DNA from: Coptis chinensis
Lineage: Eukaryota > Streptophyta > Magnoliopsida > Ranunculales > Ranunculaceae
Direction: 5' to 3'
NCBI GenBank assembly: GCA_015680905.1
Contig: CM027380.1
Span: 105,181,001 to 105,245,000, forward strand
Length of the DNA stretch: 64,000 nt
Numbering within the stretch: position 1 is the first letter of the stretch; each line of letters begins with the position of its first letter. The notes below the pieces were generated by a model. The model did not search any database and was not told where the DNA came from. It worked only from the letters and a program-made list of their open reading frames with translations. The position numbers and the translations under genes are program-made. Below, piece by piece: positions 10,051-22,551 of the stretch.

Positions 10051-10848
10051 GACCTATATATGACTGGGCTCAATAACCAATTAGTCCCTACTAACCGTAC
10101 TAAACAAAGGACTGAAAGGAGATATACAGTTAAACAAACTGGAAAGAGGCAGAAGCTCTAGACCCCTCAGTCCCCTCACCAAACCACTCTTTATTTATGT
10201 TAGCATGCAAATCACAAGCTTCCGATATTTTAAACACGCAATTAACATATGCATAAGTCTAGACATTTTCTTTTCCTTTGTTTTATTTATTTATTTTGTT
10301 TCGTATAAGTTATTATTTTATACTCATTTTCTAAATACAGAAGTCTAGACTCAATGAAGAATTAACATGTGTAACACATCCTATGCAGATCTAGTAAGGG
10401 CGGGATACATTTTCAACTCACTATTTATCTATTGTGGTGATCCAATTACCAATAAGTTATGAACATGACACTAAAAACAGATTCGCTTTTGGACGGCTTA
10501 CACTAAATATATATATACGTTAAGACTTTATGAAGAAAAACACAGTGATTGATTAAGGACGGCTTACACTAAAATGAAAATAGCTAACCAACCCTTGTCT
10601 TGCCTCTTGTCTTTTGTCCTTTTTCAACCTACTCCTTTCCATTATCAGTTTTCTAGCTTTTCTACTTCTCATCTCTGATCAAGCTAACACAAATATATGT
10701 TTATCTATTTATCCTGTACGTTGACTTGAAGAATTCTTAAGCTAAAACTGAGAATGTGTACAAAGATGTGTACGTGTTGATGTAACATTATAGTATCTTG
10801 TGGGGGGTTACTGGTTAAGTACTTGATAAAAAACTGGGGGACTGAGTT
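10051..10848. other. Noncoding sequence upstream of the SLC35F-like fragment
   Basis: No transposon ends or exons are recognised. The last few hundred bases could be the original upstream region of the transporter fragment. No clear promoter motif can be claimed. Confidence 0.35.
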
Positions 10849-11338
10849 ATGAATACTGAAGTTTGGAGATGGTTATTGGGTTTAATATACATAGTAGCTG
10901 TTGCAACAATCTGGGTTGCTGCTGGTTTTGTTGTTCAATCTGTTGTAGATGGAGGTGTTTCGCCGTTCCTTGTCACCTATGTATGCAATGCTTTACTTAT
11001 GATTTATATTCCTGTTGTTGAAGTTTGGCATTATTTGGAGGATTCAGTTGAGTGTACTTGGTTTTGGTCTAGTAATAAGAATGTCATTCATGCTGGAGGT
11101 TCGGACGAGGAGGAGGTTCTTCTTGGGCAGAGCAATTTAACTAGGAAAGGGGATGATCTAAATCCATCTGAATTTGTTGAACATGGAGAATGAGTGAGGA
11201 ACTTGTTTCTAATAACCATCTGGATGCCAAAGGGCGCTGGACTCGTACTAAAACCGCAAGAGTTAGCCTCTTGTTGTGCCCTTTTTGGTTTCTTTCATAT
11301 CTCTGTTCCAATCTCTCTCTCAAGTATACAAGTGTGAC
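10849..11338 (+). pseudogene. 5' part of an SLC35F/EamA-like membrane transporter gene
   Basis: From ATG 10849 the translation shows two hydrophobic segments (residues about 6-30 and 37-62) with VATIWVAAGFVVQSVVDGG, then VSPFLVTYVCNALL. It matches the start of plant EamA-like proteins related to solute carrier family 35 member F, which are drug/metabolite-type membrane transporters. The frame stops at 11191. The family's next block, LDAKGRWTRTKTARVSLLLC, then PFWFLSYLCSNLSLKYTSVT, is read in another frame from 11190. There is thus a frameshift or unrecognised intron near 11150-11200. The match stops exactly at ACA|GTAAGT (11339), a strong donor, at a point inside the conserved 'KYT.VT' block. 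No later exon was found in the window. It is a truncated or captured gene start. Confidence 0.8.
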
Positions 11339-11689
11339 AGTAAGTGTGGTGGCCGAAATATCGTACATATCGTACACTTACGATATTTGTCCTTATTTCT
11401 ATGATTATTTCAGGTACAAAGTATAGAGACAAAGATTGACACATGTCACCAAACTATTGGATGGAGTACACGGAGCAACTATAAAAGGAGTGAAGACAAA
11501 ACAAAGGAGCAGATTCATTGGACACATTTACTTTTTCTGTTTCTCACGTGTAAATAGAGAGAGAAAGAGTGAACAATTGTAAAACACTATTAATGGAATA
11601 AGAAAGAGCTTTGTTAATTTTATCATTCTCTTCTTAAATCTTATAGTAAGCGTGTTGTCTCCTCCAATATTACAACCTTTAAGATTAAT
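11339..11689 (+). mobile_element. Possible solo LTR or LTR-like sequence
   Basis: The sequence after the splice donor contains a TATA-like ACTATAAAAGGAGTG near 11478. It then has a GA-rich leader with ATTAATGGAATAAGAAAGAG, the arrangement seen in plant LTRs. Ends and TSDs were not found. It could equally be intron of the transporter gene. Confidence 0.3.
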
Positions 11690-11711
11690 GGTCTCTCTCT
11701 CTCTCTCTCTG
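11690..11711 (+). repeat. (TC)n microsatellite
   Basis: A run of about ten TC dinucleotides followed by pyrimidine-rich sequence. Confidence 0.9.
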
Positions 11712-12739
11712 GTTTTTTCCTCCTCTTCTTCTTTCTTCTCCACTTCTTTTTATCTCTTCTATATCTCCTAACCGCCTCCACTCTCTCTAACCACCCCCTG
11801 CTCCCCTTTCCCATGATCCTCATTCCTGTCCCACGACCCCTAACCGTCCAACTGTCTCCTTATCCTCTGCTGTTTTGCTATGGTGCTCCCATATGCCTCT
11901 TTGCTATTCTGCCTCCTTTTGGTTCCCTCTCCTTCCAATGGTCCCGGCCATGTCCCTTGTATGATTCGCCGTATGTGGTTGACATACCGCGTCCCTTAGA
12001 ACGGCTCGCCACTATCCATATTCGTGGACTGTCCCGCATGACCCCTCCTTCTGGCGGCGTTCTCCGGTTATGCTACCGCGGCTCATATGCACTGCCACGG
12101 GTTTCCCTTCACTATACGGCATAAGGACCATTCACCGCCTCTGATGTCCCATGTCACAAATATGACCCCTATAGATGCCCTCTCTCGGTCCTATTGCTAG
12201 TCCACGGACAAGCTATGGGGCCGAGACCCAACAATCTCAACATATGGTTTCTCCCTACTATTTTAAGTTGTCCCCTGTGTTACGTGACATGTGCCACATC
12301 ATTATTGTCGCGTGGGAACAACGCATGCGCCGTACAAAATCTGACATTTTGGGTCTCGAGGCACACGTGTCCCATTTCCCTTGGTTCCCTCTTTGGTAAT
12401 TACCCCTTTGCCCTTGATCTCTTCAAATCCCGCCCAAACCCTTCACTTGCCCAAATCCCTTAAACCTTTTTTTCCTTCTTACTTCTGCTATTTCTCATCT
12501 TCCCCCAATACTCCGATTTCTTCTTGTTGTTCCTCCAACCCCCGGCTTCTTGCACCGCTTGGGTCTGCTTTTGGTCCCTCCATTGCCTTGCTTGCTGATG
12601 CTTTCCAGGTTTGTCTTCCCCATCTCTCTCTCCTCGTTTATTCGTCATATTCCCTTTTCCATATTGTTTTCGCTCTCTCGTTTTTTTTTTCACACCTTGC
12701 CTTTTTCCCTGTTTCTCCATCCTCCCACCACCTGGTGAA
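11712..12739 (+). other. Upstream and leader region of the antisense gene of the second Tat element
   Basis: A cytosine-rich, stop-poor region with no protein match. Near its end TTTCCAG|GTTTGTC at 12602-12615 looks like the donor of a leader intron ahead of the gene's ATG at 12740. Comparable leader donors precede both antisense genes of the complete element. No 3' LTR of this element could be delimited here. Confidence 0.4.
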
Positions 12740-14978
12740 ATGTCTTGATCTGATTCGGTGGACACCTCCGCCACCAAATCCGATGAATCTGGTGCCCCTG
12801 GCTCCAGATCTAACTCTTCTACCGCGGATAGGTCGGAATCTCCGGCCTCGAGCTCTGCCAGCCCAACCGCTATCCCATCTACCTCGGGGAGGACAACTTC
12901 TCTCTCCACTCCTCCTTCATATTACCGCTGCCCTAATTTAGAAGCCGTTAAAACTGCTTATGGCATCCCAGACGACGTGTTGCTAGAACTCGTGCCTGGC
13001 GTAACCCACTTTCCCCATTTGGTTAAACCGCGGCCAGGATGTCTTGTAGTGACTGTAGGTCAGATAGCGGCCGGTCTGCGTTTCCCCTTAACCCTTTTAG
13101 ACATCGAGGTATGCAACCATTTCAATATTCCGCCTTGTCAAGGCATAGGTAACTTCTGGCGAGTTATGTACGCCGCGAACCACTACAACAAAACCCACTC
13201 TCCTAAAATCCAACTCCGCGACATAATCGCTCATTTTTATTTGAAAAAGAGCACCAAGTTCGGGAGCATAGGATACCACTCCTTCTGTACCCGTCCGCGG
13301 AAGAAGTCTTTTGTTCTCCGCCTTACAACTTCGGACAAAGTGTGGCACCACTATCCTTTATACGTGTCTGGGACTTTTCTTTCCGCGGACCTCCCTTCCG
13401 AAGTTTCTCTGAGGCATCATAATTTCCTTACCCGTGGTGAGTAAAAACACTTAGATCCCCTAAACCACCTGCATAACTTTATGTCTAACGTGTCTTCTTT
13501 CTGTGTCCCAGGTTGGAAACCAGACTCGCGTTCTCAATTCTACGCCGGCATTTCCTCTGCAATCTTTCAAGAACTCCGGGATCTGGGGAGTGACCAGTGT
13601 GATATTCTCGGCATAGATCCCGACAAAGGCAACCCTCTTCTGCTCGACCCCTCTCTTAAGGACATCGGGAAGTACCAAGGCCCACTCTACCGTTTGCCGC
13701 CACCCAAGGAGCGTAAACCCAAATCTTCTCCCTCTTCCAAAAGGAAACGCCAACCCCACCAGTCTTTTGGTTATACCACAAAAATCACTCACTCTAGAGC
13801 CGCTGCCCAACGAGCTGCCAATCAATCCCGCCCCCTCCCCACAGATACCGCCCCCTTTCCTACTCTACTTTAGCGGATTGGGAAGACGAAATTGCACCTC
13901 CTTCTTCTTCGATTCCCACCGCGGACATGTCTGCTAGTAAGTTAAAACTCTGGGACAACGATTCTGAAGACGATGAGCGCACTCAGGATGCGCCAAAGAT
14001 CCCCCCTGCCAAAAAGGCCCGTACTGTTCTACCTCCTTCCTCAGAGCCAACCACCCACATACCGCGGCCAACAGTTCCCCTTCGCCGCCCTGGAAAAGAA
14101 CCCTCTTCAGCAGTCCCTCCCTCCTCGGGGGCCGTGGAGATATGGCATCCGCGTTTCAAAGCTAGAGATCGCGACGTAAATATAAGCGACTCCGCCCTTG
14201 ACAATCCAGCAGTCGCGGCCTCTCTGTTTTTCAGTTCTCATCTCCCCGCGATCAAGCTTACGGCGACTCCGGTTCCTTTTCTGCTCATCGAACCTCCATT
14301 TACACTGGCTGGGAAAAGGTATATTCAATTCCTCTATTCGTTCTGTCTATTTTTTTTTTTTTTTTAACGCCTTTTCATTAGCTGAGTTTGGACATCGGTT
14401 ACGTGGTACGCGGCCTGACCAATGCCTTGGACTCCCTAGAAGCTGCGAAACAGGAGATTAATGGCCCCTCCGGGTGGAAAACCAGGCATGCCTAGTTGGA
14501 AAAGGATTGTGATGGTTACAGGATTTCCGCCCTGAGGGCCCAAAAATCTTTACAGCAATCAGAGGACAAGCACCGCGACTATGTAGCCGGTGTAACGTCG
14601 AAGATGGAGAGCCAAAGGGAGGCGGAAAAGCTTGCTGTGCAGACTGTGGTGGATAAAGCTGTGACAGACGCGGCTGATAGGTTTAAAGTCCTCGCTGAGA
14701 AGAAGATTGCTCGTGAGCTGAAGAGCCAACTTGAGGGACTTGCCGCGGCTGGTCGTCTGCTTCCCCTTCCGTCCGTAGCCCCAACTCTTGTTGATCCCCC
14801 TTCAAAGGCACACCACGAATCTCCTTCTCCTGTTGTTACCGAGATTGCTGCTCCAATGCCAGCCGCTGTTACGTCTAGCGCGGTTACCTCTCCTTTTGAG
14901 GCAGATGTAGATCCTAACCCCGCAGTGGAAGGGGCTGAGGTATCTTCTCAGCCAGAGGGGGTTGATGGGCAGCAGTGA
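12740..14978 (+). pseudogene. Antisense accessory gene of a Tat-lineage retrotransposon (Transposase_28-like protein)
   Basis: This gene runs opposite to the pol of its element. An ATG at 12740 is followed by a TGA as third codon, after which the frame is open. A Ser/Thr-rich N-terminus of about 60 residues leads into a globular part with YGIPDDVLLELVPG, AAGLRFPLTLLDIEVCNHFN and GNFWRVMYAAN. This pattern fits the 'putative gypsy-type transposon' domain (Transposase_28). Exon 1 ends at CGTG|GTGAGT (13437) and joins in frame to the acceptor at 13511. Exon 2 (13512-13873) is rich in Pro, Lys and Arg. A further acidic/proline part (13927-14300) and a coiled-coil tail (14496-14978) follow after breaks. 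Function unknown. The early stop and frame breaks make this copy doubtful as a protein gene. Confidence 0.75.
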
Positions 14979-15289
14979 ATTTTCAGTAAACATAATTTCG
15001 TACTATTGTAATGTTGGCGTAAACTTATTGGTACTTGGTAGTATACTTGGTGCTATACATGTTTTTCTGGGTTGGCCCAGCAGGTACTTAATCAAAAGCA
15101 ATCTGTTTTTTCAACATTACAATGTGTCGTTTGGAAGTGTTTTGTTTTTCACTTTCCCCTCTCCTCTCAGTACCAAACTATGCCTTTTATTCATATGCAC
15201 AGTCCACGACGGTATTTCCTCCACTGCTCTATATTAGCTGTGAAGCCCTGTGCTCCAAACAAAATTTTTAATGGTGATTTGACCTCTAT
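14979..15289. other. 3' flank of the antisense gene
   Basis: Noncoding sequence between the coiled-coil tail and the tandem array, presumably the 3' untranslated region of the antisense gene. No obvious terminator. Confidence 0.35.
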
Positions 15290-16170
15290 CTGGATGGCTG
15301 TGAAGCCTGGTGGGGCAACTCAGTTTGCCCCCAAGTTGATTCGGACGTATAGTCCGCGAAGGGATTCTTCCCCGCTTTCTGGATGATGGCTGTGGAAGCC
15401 CCGTGGGACAACTTCGGCTTGCCCCTAGTTGATTCGGACATATAGTCCGCCGGGCGGGGATCCCCGCTTTTAACAGGGGCCGGGTGAAGCTGGAGGGGAA
15501 ACTCAGCTTGCCCCCAAGTTGATTTGGACATATAGTCCGCGAAGGGCTCCTCCCCGCTCTCTCTGGATGGCTGTGAAGCCTGGTGGGGAAACTCAGCTTG
15601 CCCCCAAGTTGATTCGGACATATAGTCCGCGAAGGGCTCCTCCCGCTTTCTGGATGGCTGTGAAGCCTGGTGGGGGCAACTCAGCTTGCCCCCAAGTTGA
15701 TTCGACATATAGTCTCATGCGAAGAGCTCCTCCCCCTCCTCGGATGGTTTAGTTGTGAAGCTGGTGGGGCAACCCCGGCTTTGCCCCAAGTTGATTCGAA
15801 CATATAGTCCGCGAAGGGCTCCTCCCCCTTTCTCTGGATGGTTGTGAAGCCTGGTGGGGGCAACTCAGCTTGCCCCCAAGTTGATTCGGACATATAGTCC
15901 GCGAAGGGCTCCTCCCCTTTATTGGATGGCAGGAAGCTGGTGGGGGCAACTTCGGCTTGCCCCAAGTTGATTCGAACATATAGTCCGCGAAGGGCTCCTC
16001 ACCCCCCCCTGCATTCTTTGGATGGCTGTGAAGCCTGGTGGAGGCAACTCAGCTTGCCCCCAAGTTGATTCGGACATATAGTCCGCGAAGGGCTCCTCCC
16101 CCTCGCTATCAGTGGATGGCTATGAAGCCTGGTGGGGGCAACTCAGCTTGCCCCCATCTTGATTTGGAGT
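15290..16170 (+). repeat. ~90-bp tandem repeat, about 10 copies
   Basis: The phrase GTTGATTCGGACATATAGTC recurs at 15335, 15428, 15518, 15608, 15696, 15790, 15880, 15966 and 16064, with a last degraded copy at about 16158. Spacings are 86-98 bp. Each unit also carries GGATGGCTGTGAAGCCTGGT and CAACTCAGCTTGCCCCCAAG. It lies between the integrase end (to the right, minus strand) and the antisense gene. Confidence 0.95.
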
Positions 16171-16379
16171 TCAATTGTCAAAAAAATTCATCTTTCCATA
16201 CCTACTACATATAGGAGAAATGTTTGTTTTATTCATGGATATAAACATCACTGCACCAGACATTACACCCTGACTCTCATATCGCACTTGAAAACTAAAC
16301 AAGGCTTTCACTATGATAAATTTTCAACATTCTTATGTTCCATGGTTTATCAATCTTGTTCCTTGCTGAAGTTTATAGC

Positions 16380-18040
16380 TTATAAGTCCCAGAAGTTCCC
16401 TTTTCCGACACGACATATGGTCCCTCCCAGTTGGGCCCTAGTTTGTCGTCATTCTCCTTCCTGGTGGCTGGCGTAACCCGTCACAACACCCGATCCCCCA
16501 TGTTGAAAGTTCACGGCCTCATCCTTTTATCATACTGTCTCTGTAACTTCCGATGATATTCTTCCAGGCGAATGCGCGCCATTTCTCTTTTTTCCTCTAT
16601 GAAGTTCAACTCCGTGGTCAAAACTCCTTCATTTTTGCCTGATTCCACTGCACTGGTTCTTGTCGTTTTCTTTATCATTTCCACCGATATCACGGCTTCC
16701 ACTCCATACGCTATTGAGAATGGTGACTCATTTGTAGATGTTCGCGGTGTTGTGCGGTAAGCCCATAGCACATGATGTAACTGGTCAACCCATGCTCCTT
16801 TCCGCTCCTCCAGCTTTCTCTTAAGATTATCCATTATGATTTTGTTCGAAGCCTCTGCCTGTCCATTCCCCTCCGGATTGTAGGGGGCTGAGAACCCCTG
16901 CTTCACTTTAAACGCCTGAAGGAACTTTCGTACCTTTCCCCCAGTAAACTGTGTTCCATTGTCCGCGATGATTTTATGTGGCAATCCAAACCTACAAATT
17001 ATATTCTCCCACAGAAACTTGTTCACATTTCTTCCTTGACTTGTTGCAGTGCCACTCCTTCCACCCACTTTGTAAAATAATCGGTTGCTGCTAACATAAA
17101 TCTCCTCTTCCCCTTTGTCGTAGGCAGGGGCCCTACTATATCCATCGCCCACATGGCGAATGGCCATGGACTAAACACACTGTGTAGTGGTTCAGCTGGA
17201 GCATGTATCAGCGGTGCAAATCTTTGACATTTTTCACACCTTTTGGCATATCCTACTGCATCCTTTTTCATTTGTGGCCAAAAATACCCCTGGGAGATCA
17301 ATCGGTGTGTGGTCGTGCGCCCCGCTGAATGACTTCCATAGTCGCCTTCATGCACCTCAGCCAAAACCTCTTTAATTTGCGGCGGTCCTATGCATTTTAA
17401 CATTGGTCCGCTAAAACTTTTCCTATATACAGATCCCCATCGAGTAAAGTGTATCTTTGACTCATCTGTTCCATTCTACGCCTTTCCTGTTTGTCTTCTA
17501 CCTCCACCCCCATTAAGAAAGCTTTGATGGGTGTTATCCAACTTTGATCCATATCAGCGATAAGGCAAACATTCTCCTCTTCTGTGGTACTAGGCTTGCT
17601 CAATACCCTTACTTCAATAGATCTTCCCTCCGTCCCTGGAAGTACCTCCGCGACATATGCCAATGCATCGGCATGTCTGTTCTCACCGCGGTTCAAATGT
17701 GCAAACTTAATCGTCTTGAACTTACGTGCTTTCCTTTGCAAGACCTCCAAGTATCTCGCCATCCTTGGGCAGCGAGCCACGAATCCTCCATTCACTTGAC
17801 ACACCACTAGGTTAGAATCCGAGTAAACAGACAGTTCGCTCACATTTAAATCGTGTGCCATTCCCAAACCTGCTATCACCGCCCGTTACTTTCGGACTCA
17901 TTATTGGAAGCCGCAGATCCCAGTTTCATCGATAATTCCAGCCTATTGTTCTCAAGGAGTCACCAGGACGCCTATTCCGTTTCCTGTATCTGTAGCCGAA
18001 CCATTTGCGAAAATTCTCCACCCATTTATAGACTCCAAGG
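16380..18040 (-). pseudogene. Ty3/gypsy Tat-lineage pol: second RNase H and integrase
   Basis: Reading leftwards from about 18040, WRIFANGSATDTGNGIGVLV opens the second RNase H. It goes on in a good frame at 17879-17397 (YSDSNLVVCQVNGGF, then NRGENRHADALAYVA). Integrase follows at 17403-16511. Its zinc region is HEGDYGSHSAGRTTTHRLIS with YAKRCEKCQRF, and its catalytic residues are seen in MDIVGPLP (D), ADNGTQF (D) and GNGQAEASNK (E). The C-terminal part continues to about 16380 in a broken frame. Integrase would insert the cDNA and RNase H degrade its template. Frameshifts near 17030-17170 and the loss of gag, protease and RT to the right make it inactive. In element order it is followed by the 90-bp array and the antisense gene. 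Confidence 0.92.
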
Positions 18041-18846
18041 GGTCATGCTTTTGTAATACTAAGTGTATTTCATTTTAAAATACAATTTGTTTGTGTTTTT
18101 GGAGTAGATGCATAATAAATGCATTGGTTTTGTATTTGTACGCCTATGCATTTTTGGATTATAATTTCTTTATCTATGTATGTTCGCATGTGCATGTATT
18201 GTTTCTTCACATTCTTGCCTCTTCTTCTGGATACTTAAGCTACATATATAAATTATTTCAAGTTTTGGGGATGCACTTCTTGATGCACATTCATTACATT
18301 GAATATATCAAATATATTGCCTTAAGTTTATCAACATTCTTTAATGGTGGAGCAACAAATATACAGATTTTCATTCGAGCAATATAGAGTAGTTGGAGGT
18401 AAAAATAACTCAACTAAGGAGTTCACGTTGGAAATGGAAAACTCGGTTAGGTGAAGTAGTGAATATGTCAATCATTAGGTGAAGTGTCATCCGTTTCTTT
18501 TGTGATTCTCTTTGTAATCTTTAACCCTCGAAAGTGAAGTTGCTTAACTATGCTTTTTGGAATAGAAGTCAATGGGAGCTTAGGATCTCTCCCCATGATG
18601 AGTGCAATTCCCTTTCCCTACGGGCCTACGCCTTACCATACAAAAAATCAGATTATGTCCGGAGTTGGTGGAGTTTTGGAAGCCTTTGTCAAAGAACAAC
18701 TCGGATGAAGAATGTTGTATGTATCCTGCTTTTAGACAATATTATTTTATGAACAAAACCATGCATGATCTTTTAGAAAACAAAACATTCTTATTTGTGC
18801 TCAACTTCTCAGACTTCTTCACCGAATGCAACTTTGCTCGTGTTTC
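18041..18846. other. AT-rich noncoding, truncation point of the Tat element at its left edge
   Basis: The Tat match ends abruptly near 18040 without an LTR. No gene is recognised in the remainder. Confidence 0.4.
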
Positions 18847-19021
18847 ATGGTTTGGGCTAAACATGTTTTCGGGTTTATCCATTGTCTTGCATTCTCTAAG
18901 GACAAAGTAATCGATACCCCATTTCTAGATATTTTATTTGCTTCTACATGTGGTATATATGGCTATAACGAAATAAATATAGGTTCCGTGAAACCTCCTA
19001 ATTCTATATCTTATCAACTTG
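18847..19021 (+). repeat. Left arm of a ~175-bp long-range inverted repeat
   Basis: The arm runs from ATGGTTTGGGCTAAACATGT to CTATATCTTATCAACTTG. It is matched in reverse complement by 22377-22551 with few differences. The arms are 3.36 kb apart. Confidence 0.9.
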
Positions 19022-22000
19022 AAGTCGGGAGAAAGTTGCACATTAGTTAATTCATCGTGAAAACCATTGCTTCTCAAATTTTTATACTCTTCGGCCAGTA
19101 TCCCGGATTTCACCACGCAAGCTGCTTAATTCAATGGATTGCTCTTCTATTAGCAATCCGGGACTTCTTGGCGTGGAGCTCTCGGATATGCTTTTGGGCG
19201 ATTATAGCGAGGTTTTAATTAACTTTGGCATAGAGGATCGGATCTTGATTTGCTTTGGTTCTTACCCGTGCAAATTATCTCAACAAATTAAACTGCGGAT
19301 GTTACTCTTGAACAAGAGTCACATCATATGATTCATCGTGTTAGTAGTCGTTGTTCATGGGAGACCCAATCGATATATTTTAAGATAAAAGAGCTTATTC
19401 AAATCCAACTTCACCATGCTTTGGATATAGCTTGATAGTAAATTGTGTCATTTCACGTATTAGCAAAACTTCCGTAATCAAGGCAAATGATTCAAAATGG
19501 TGGAGGAATCCAAGTTTAGATCATATAAGTTCACATGAATCTGTTCTTAATGGAAATGGCCCATGCTTCCTCGTTTAAGCTTTATGCGAAGTGCTTAATG
19601 TACATTAATGACAAACTTCGTCATTACGCAGCATAATATTACAATGCAAAACACGTCCACACTTTTATTACACCCGTTTAGTTGCTATCAATGGGAACTA
19701 TAACTCCAAGAACTTTGCTCGCGCCCATCACTTTAGGTGAGCTTATCCAAGAAATAGAAAGCGTAATACTTTACCATGGCTAGGTAAAGGCCATCAATTC
19801 AGCCAATTTAAGGCTCAATTAAGAGGGAAGTTTCTTGGAAACTAACGAATGAACCATCTAAAAGCGATATCATTTTCAGTTGAGAATAGATTGTCTCACT
19901 GCTATCAAAAATATTTGCTTTGTAAACGGTCTAATCCATTCCCCATTAACTTGACTGAAAAATAAGTCTACAAGTAGTAGTAGAAACGACAAGACATCAT
20001 AGAAATTAGGTATAACTGTTTCGCTTCTTTGACTAATCAAACATCCGCGGAAGAGGTCTGACTACCATGAATGCATCCACAACCTAGAAGGAAGAACAAA
20101 AATAAGATAATAAGATGCATGACAAGCGTTGTTTCACATGATTAAGGAAATTAGTACTACAACGAATAATTAGGCGAAGCTACAACACTAAACTTCCTTC
20201 CTACTTTAACTACCCATCTCTACTTGCACGTGAGGGCCTAATCATTTTGATAATCCAATAGAATGTAATAGTGGTTGTCTATGTCTCTATGAAAGAATTC
20301 CGTAATTCGTGGTTACATAACCTAACGAAAAAACAAAACAAAACATACTCATTGTGCATTTATCTATAGGGGCGAGTTACTAAGCGTACTACTACGGTGA
20401 TTGGTGAGTTATGGACTTCTGAATGAATACCGTAAATGGTAATGCGTGCGTTGCACATTCAATTCAGGTTTTAGGCCAAAGTTTTAAATCCAAAGGGTAC
20501 CGGAAAATCGGATGACCATTTTTTTTTTTCTTCTCGGGAAAGGGTAAATCGGTAATTTATAGCATTCGGGGCTATAAAACTCAACGCCTACAGAGACACA
20601 CAATTTAGCCCGGTTCGTTCGTCTTCTCCATTTCGATATTCCCAATTAAAACCCGTTCCAGCGAAGAGCGACCAACGAATGCTATTGAGAGTGGCTACTT
20701 TTTCCCTCTCCATTTTTCTTTTTCTCTCCATTTTTCTTTTTCTGTAGATCTATTCTTCTGCACAGGAGACTTCCAACCGGTAAGATCATGATTCTGAATG
20801 TTTTCAGGCCTTTTTGTAGAAAACAGGTTCAATTCTCTGATTTTCATTTGCAGGTAATCACAGAACAACTTTTGCTTCTTCTTCAAAACATTATTAGCGA
20901 TTAGAAAAATTCTGAAACGGTCGATTATTCAGGTGGCATTCTTTTGCTTAGTTATAAATGCAAGTAAGTAAATAAAACTCTTTGATACAATTCTCTGTTT
21001 CCAATTTGTAGGAAACCACACAAAATTCTTTACACCGTTTCAACACCTTTCAGATTTTACAAAGAAAAGTAAATCATCCTCTAATCCTAACTACTTCTCC
21101 TCTAATTAGTCTAGCCCCCGCATACTCTCCATTACCTCTACAACCGCAATGGAAGAGGTAAAGGTTCCTATTTCTAATTTCACTTTTACTTTTCAGTTTG
21201 AATTAAATCTTAATTAAACAGTTTATTGTATGTTGCCTTCCTCTATTTTATTTTCATCGTGATTTGAACCATTAATGCGAAAAAAGAACTTCATCTGTAT
21301 CCATTGCAAAAATGAGTTACGATTTCATGTGTTCTAATTCTTCATGCATCCCTATTGCTCCATCTTAATGTTTGATTTCCATAGGATGTGATGAATGGCG
21401 AGATATTTGGTTTCTTTCTCATAATGCTTTATGTGGTTTTAGATATAGCATTTCATTTTAATTTACCTGTGTCTAAGCATCCCTATTTTTCTTTCTTTCT
21501 TTCTAGATAACAATGGAACTTGGAATTTGAAAGTTAAATCACCCGGTGTGAAGTTACTTGCTTATACTTTTTTCTCAACTCAAAGAGATGACCAAGGACT
21601 TTACAGTTTACACACACTCTTTTCCATTATGCCCCTTCAATCTATTTAAATGTGTTTTCAATGTTTTATGGGTTTTCCAGAATTGTAGTTTTAGGGATTT
21701 CAGAATTCAAGCCTTATTGTAATAGGCGTATGTATCTAAACAAGATTTATTGCTATTTAAATGTTATTTTTCTATTACAAATCTGATTCGAATATTTGAT
21801 TTGCTCTTTCTACCCCATTTTCTTAATTCAGTTTTCTATTTTTTCAACTTAATTTTGTGTCTTCCAAGTATACTTTTGAGTATTTCACAGTGATAACAAA
21901 TATACTTATTTTTATTTCTCTTTGTTTTCTTTTCTTCATATTTTGAGAATAATCGGTCTTATGGTTCCTTATCAACCAAATTATAAGAGTGTTTACTATC

Positions 22001-22376
22001 ATAAAAAAAATTGCTTTTGTTAGCTAGCTACAATTTCTTTCTTTGTCCAACCTACCTACTTATTTAAACCGACCAAAATATTTAAAACGGCAAAAAAAAA
22101 AAAAACTGATGAATTCGCTAGATCATTTTGAAGACAATGATAAAAAAAATGTTATTCGTATTGCATTTTTTTTAGATATTTTATTCTCCAGTGTAGAATA
22201 ATAATTATGTTTTGTTTTGTTTTTCGTTAGGTTATGTAACCACGGATGCAGATTTCCCAATTAGTTCCCGTATTTCCGGTTTTATGCCTAAGTTTTAAAT
22301 GGAAAGGGAACCAGAAAGTTAGACAGCCACTTTTTTTTTGCTCTTAACACAAAGGGTAAATTGGTAATTAGATACT
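19022..22376. other. Noncoding interval between inverted repeat arms, with nested repeats
   Basis: No coding sequence is recognised. GGTTACATAACCTAACG followed by an A/C-rich run (20312-20346) is inverted at 22207-22242. A ~93-bp segment with GTTTTAAATCCAAAGGG and GGGTAAATCGGTAATTTA (20468-20560) is directly repeated at 22278-22370. The 20580-20900 part, with TATAAAACTC and pyrimidine-rich sequence, resembles a gene leader but no ORF follows. Near 20440 GCGTGCGTTGCAC resembles the Helitron end at 24776. Confidence 0.5.
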
Positions 22377-22551
22377 CAAGTTGATAAGATATAGAATTAG
22401 GAGGTTTCACGGAACCTATATTTATTCGTTATAGCCATATATACCACATGTAGAAGCAAATAAAATATCTAGAAATGGGGTATCGAGACTTTTGTCCTTA
22501 GAGAATGCAAGACACGGATAAACTCGGAGTAACATGTTTAGCCCAAACCAT
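22377..22551 (-). repeat. Right arm of the ~175-bp inverted repeat
   Basis: Reverse complement of 18847-19021, including GGTTTCACGGAACCTATATT and GCCCAAACCAT. Confidence 0.9.

Noticed and set aside
11339..12740. 3' LTR for the truncated minus-strand Tat element
   Set aside because: A purine tract candidate exists near 11790, but no LTR ends, TATA in the right orientation or second copy could be shown.
15286..15979. Open frames across the 90-bp array on both strands
   Set aside because: Several frames are open at once because the repeat unit lacks stops; the protein repeats simply mirror the DNA repeat.
20580..21160. Gene leader with TATAAAACTC
   Set aside because: It looks like a promoter and 5' leader, but no coding exon follows within several hundred bases.
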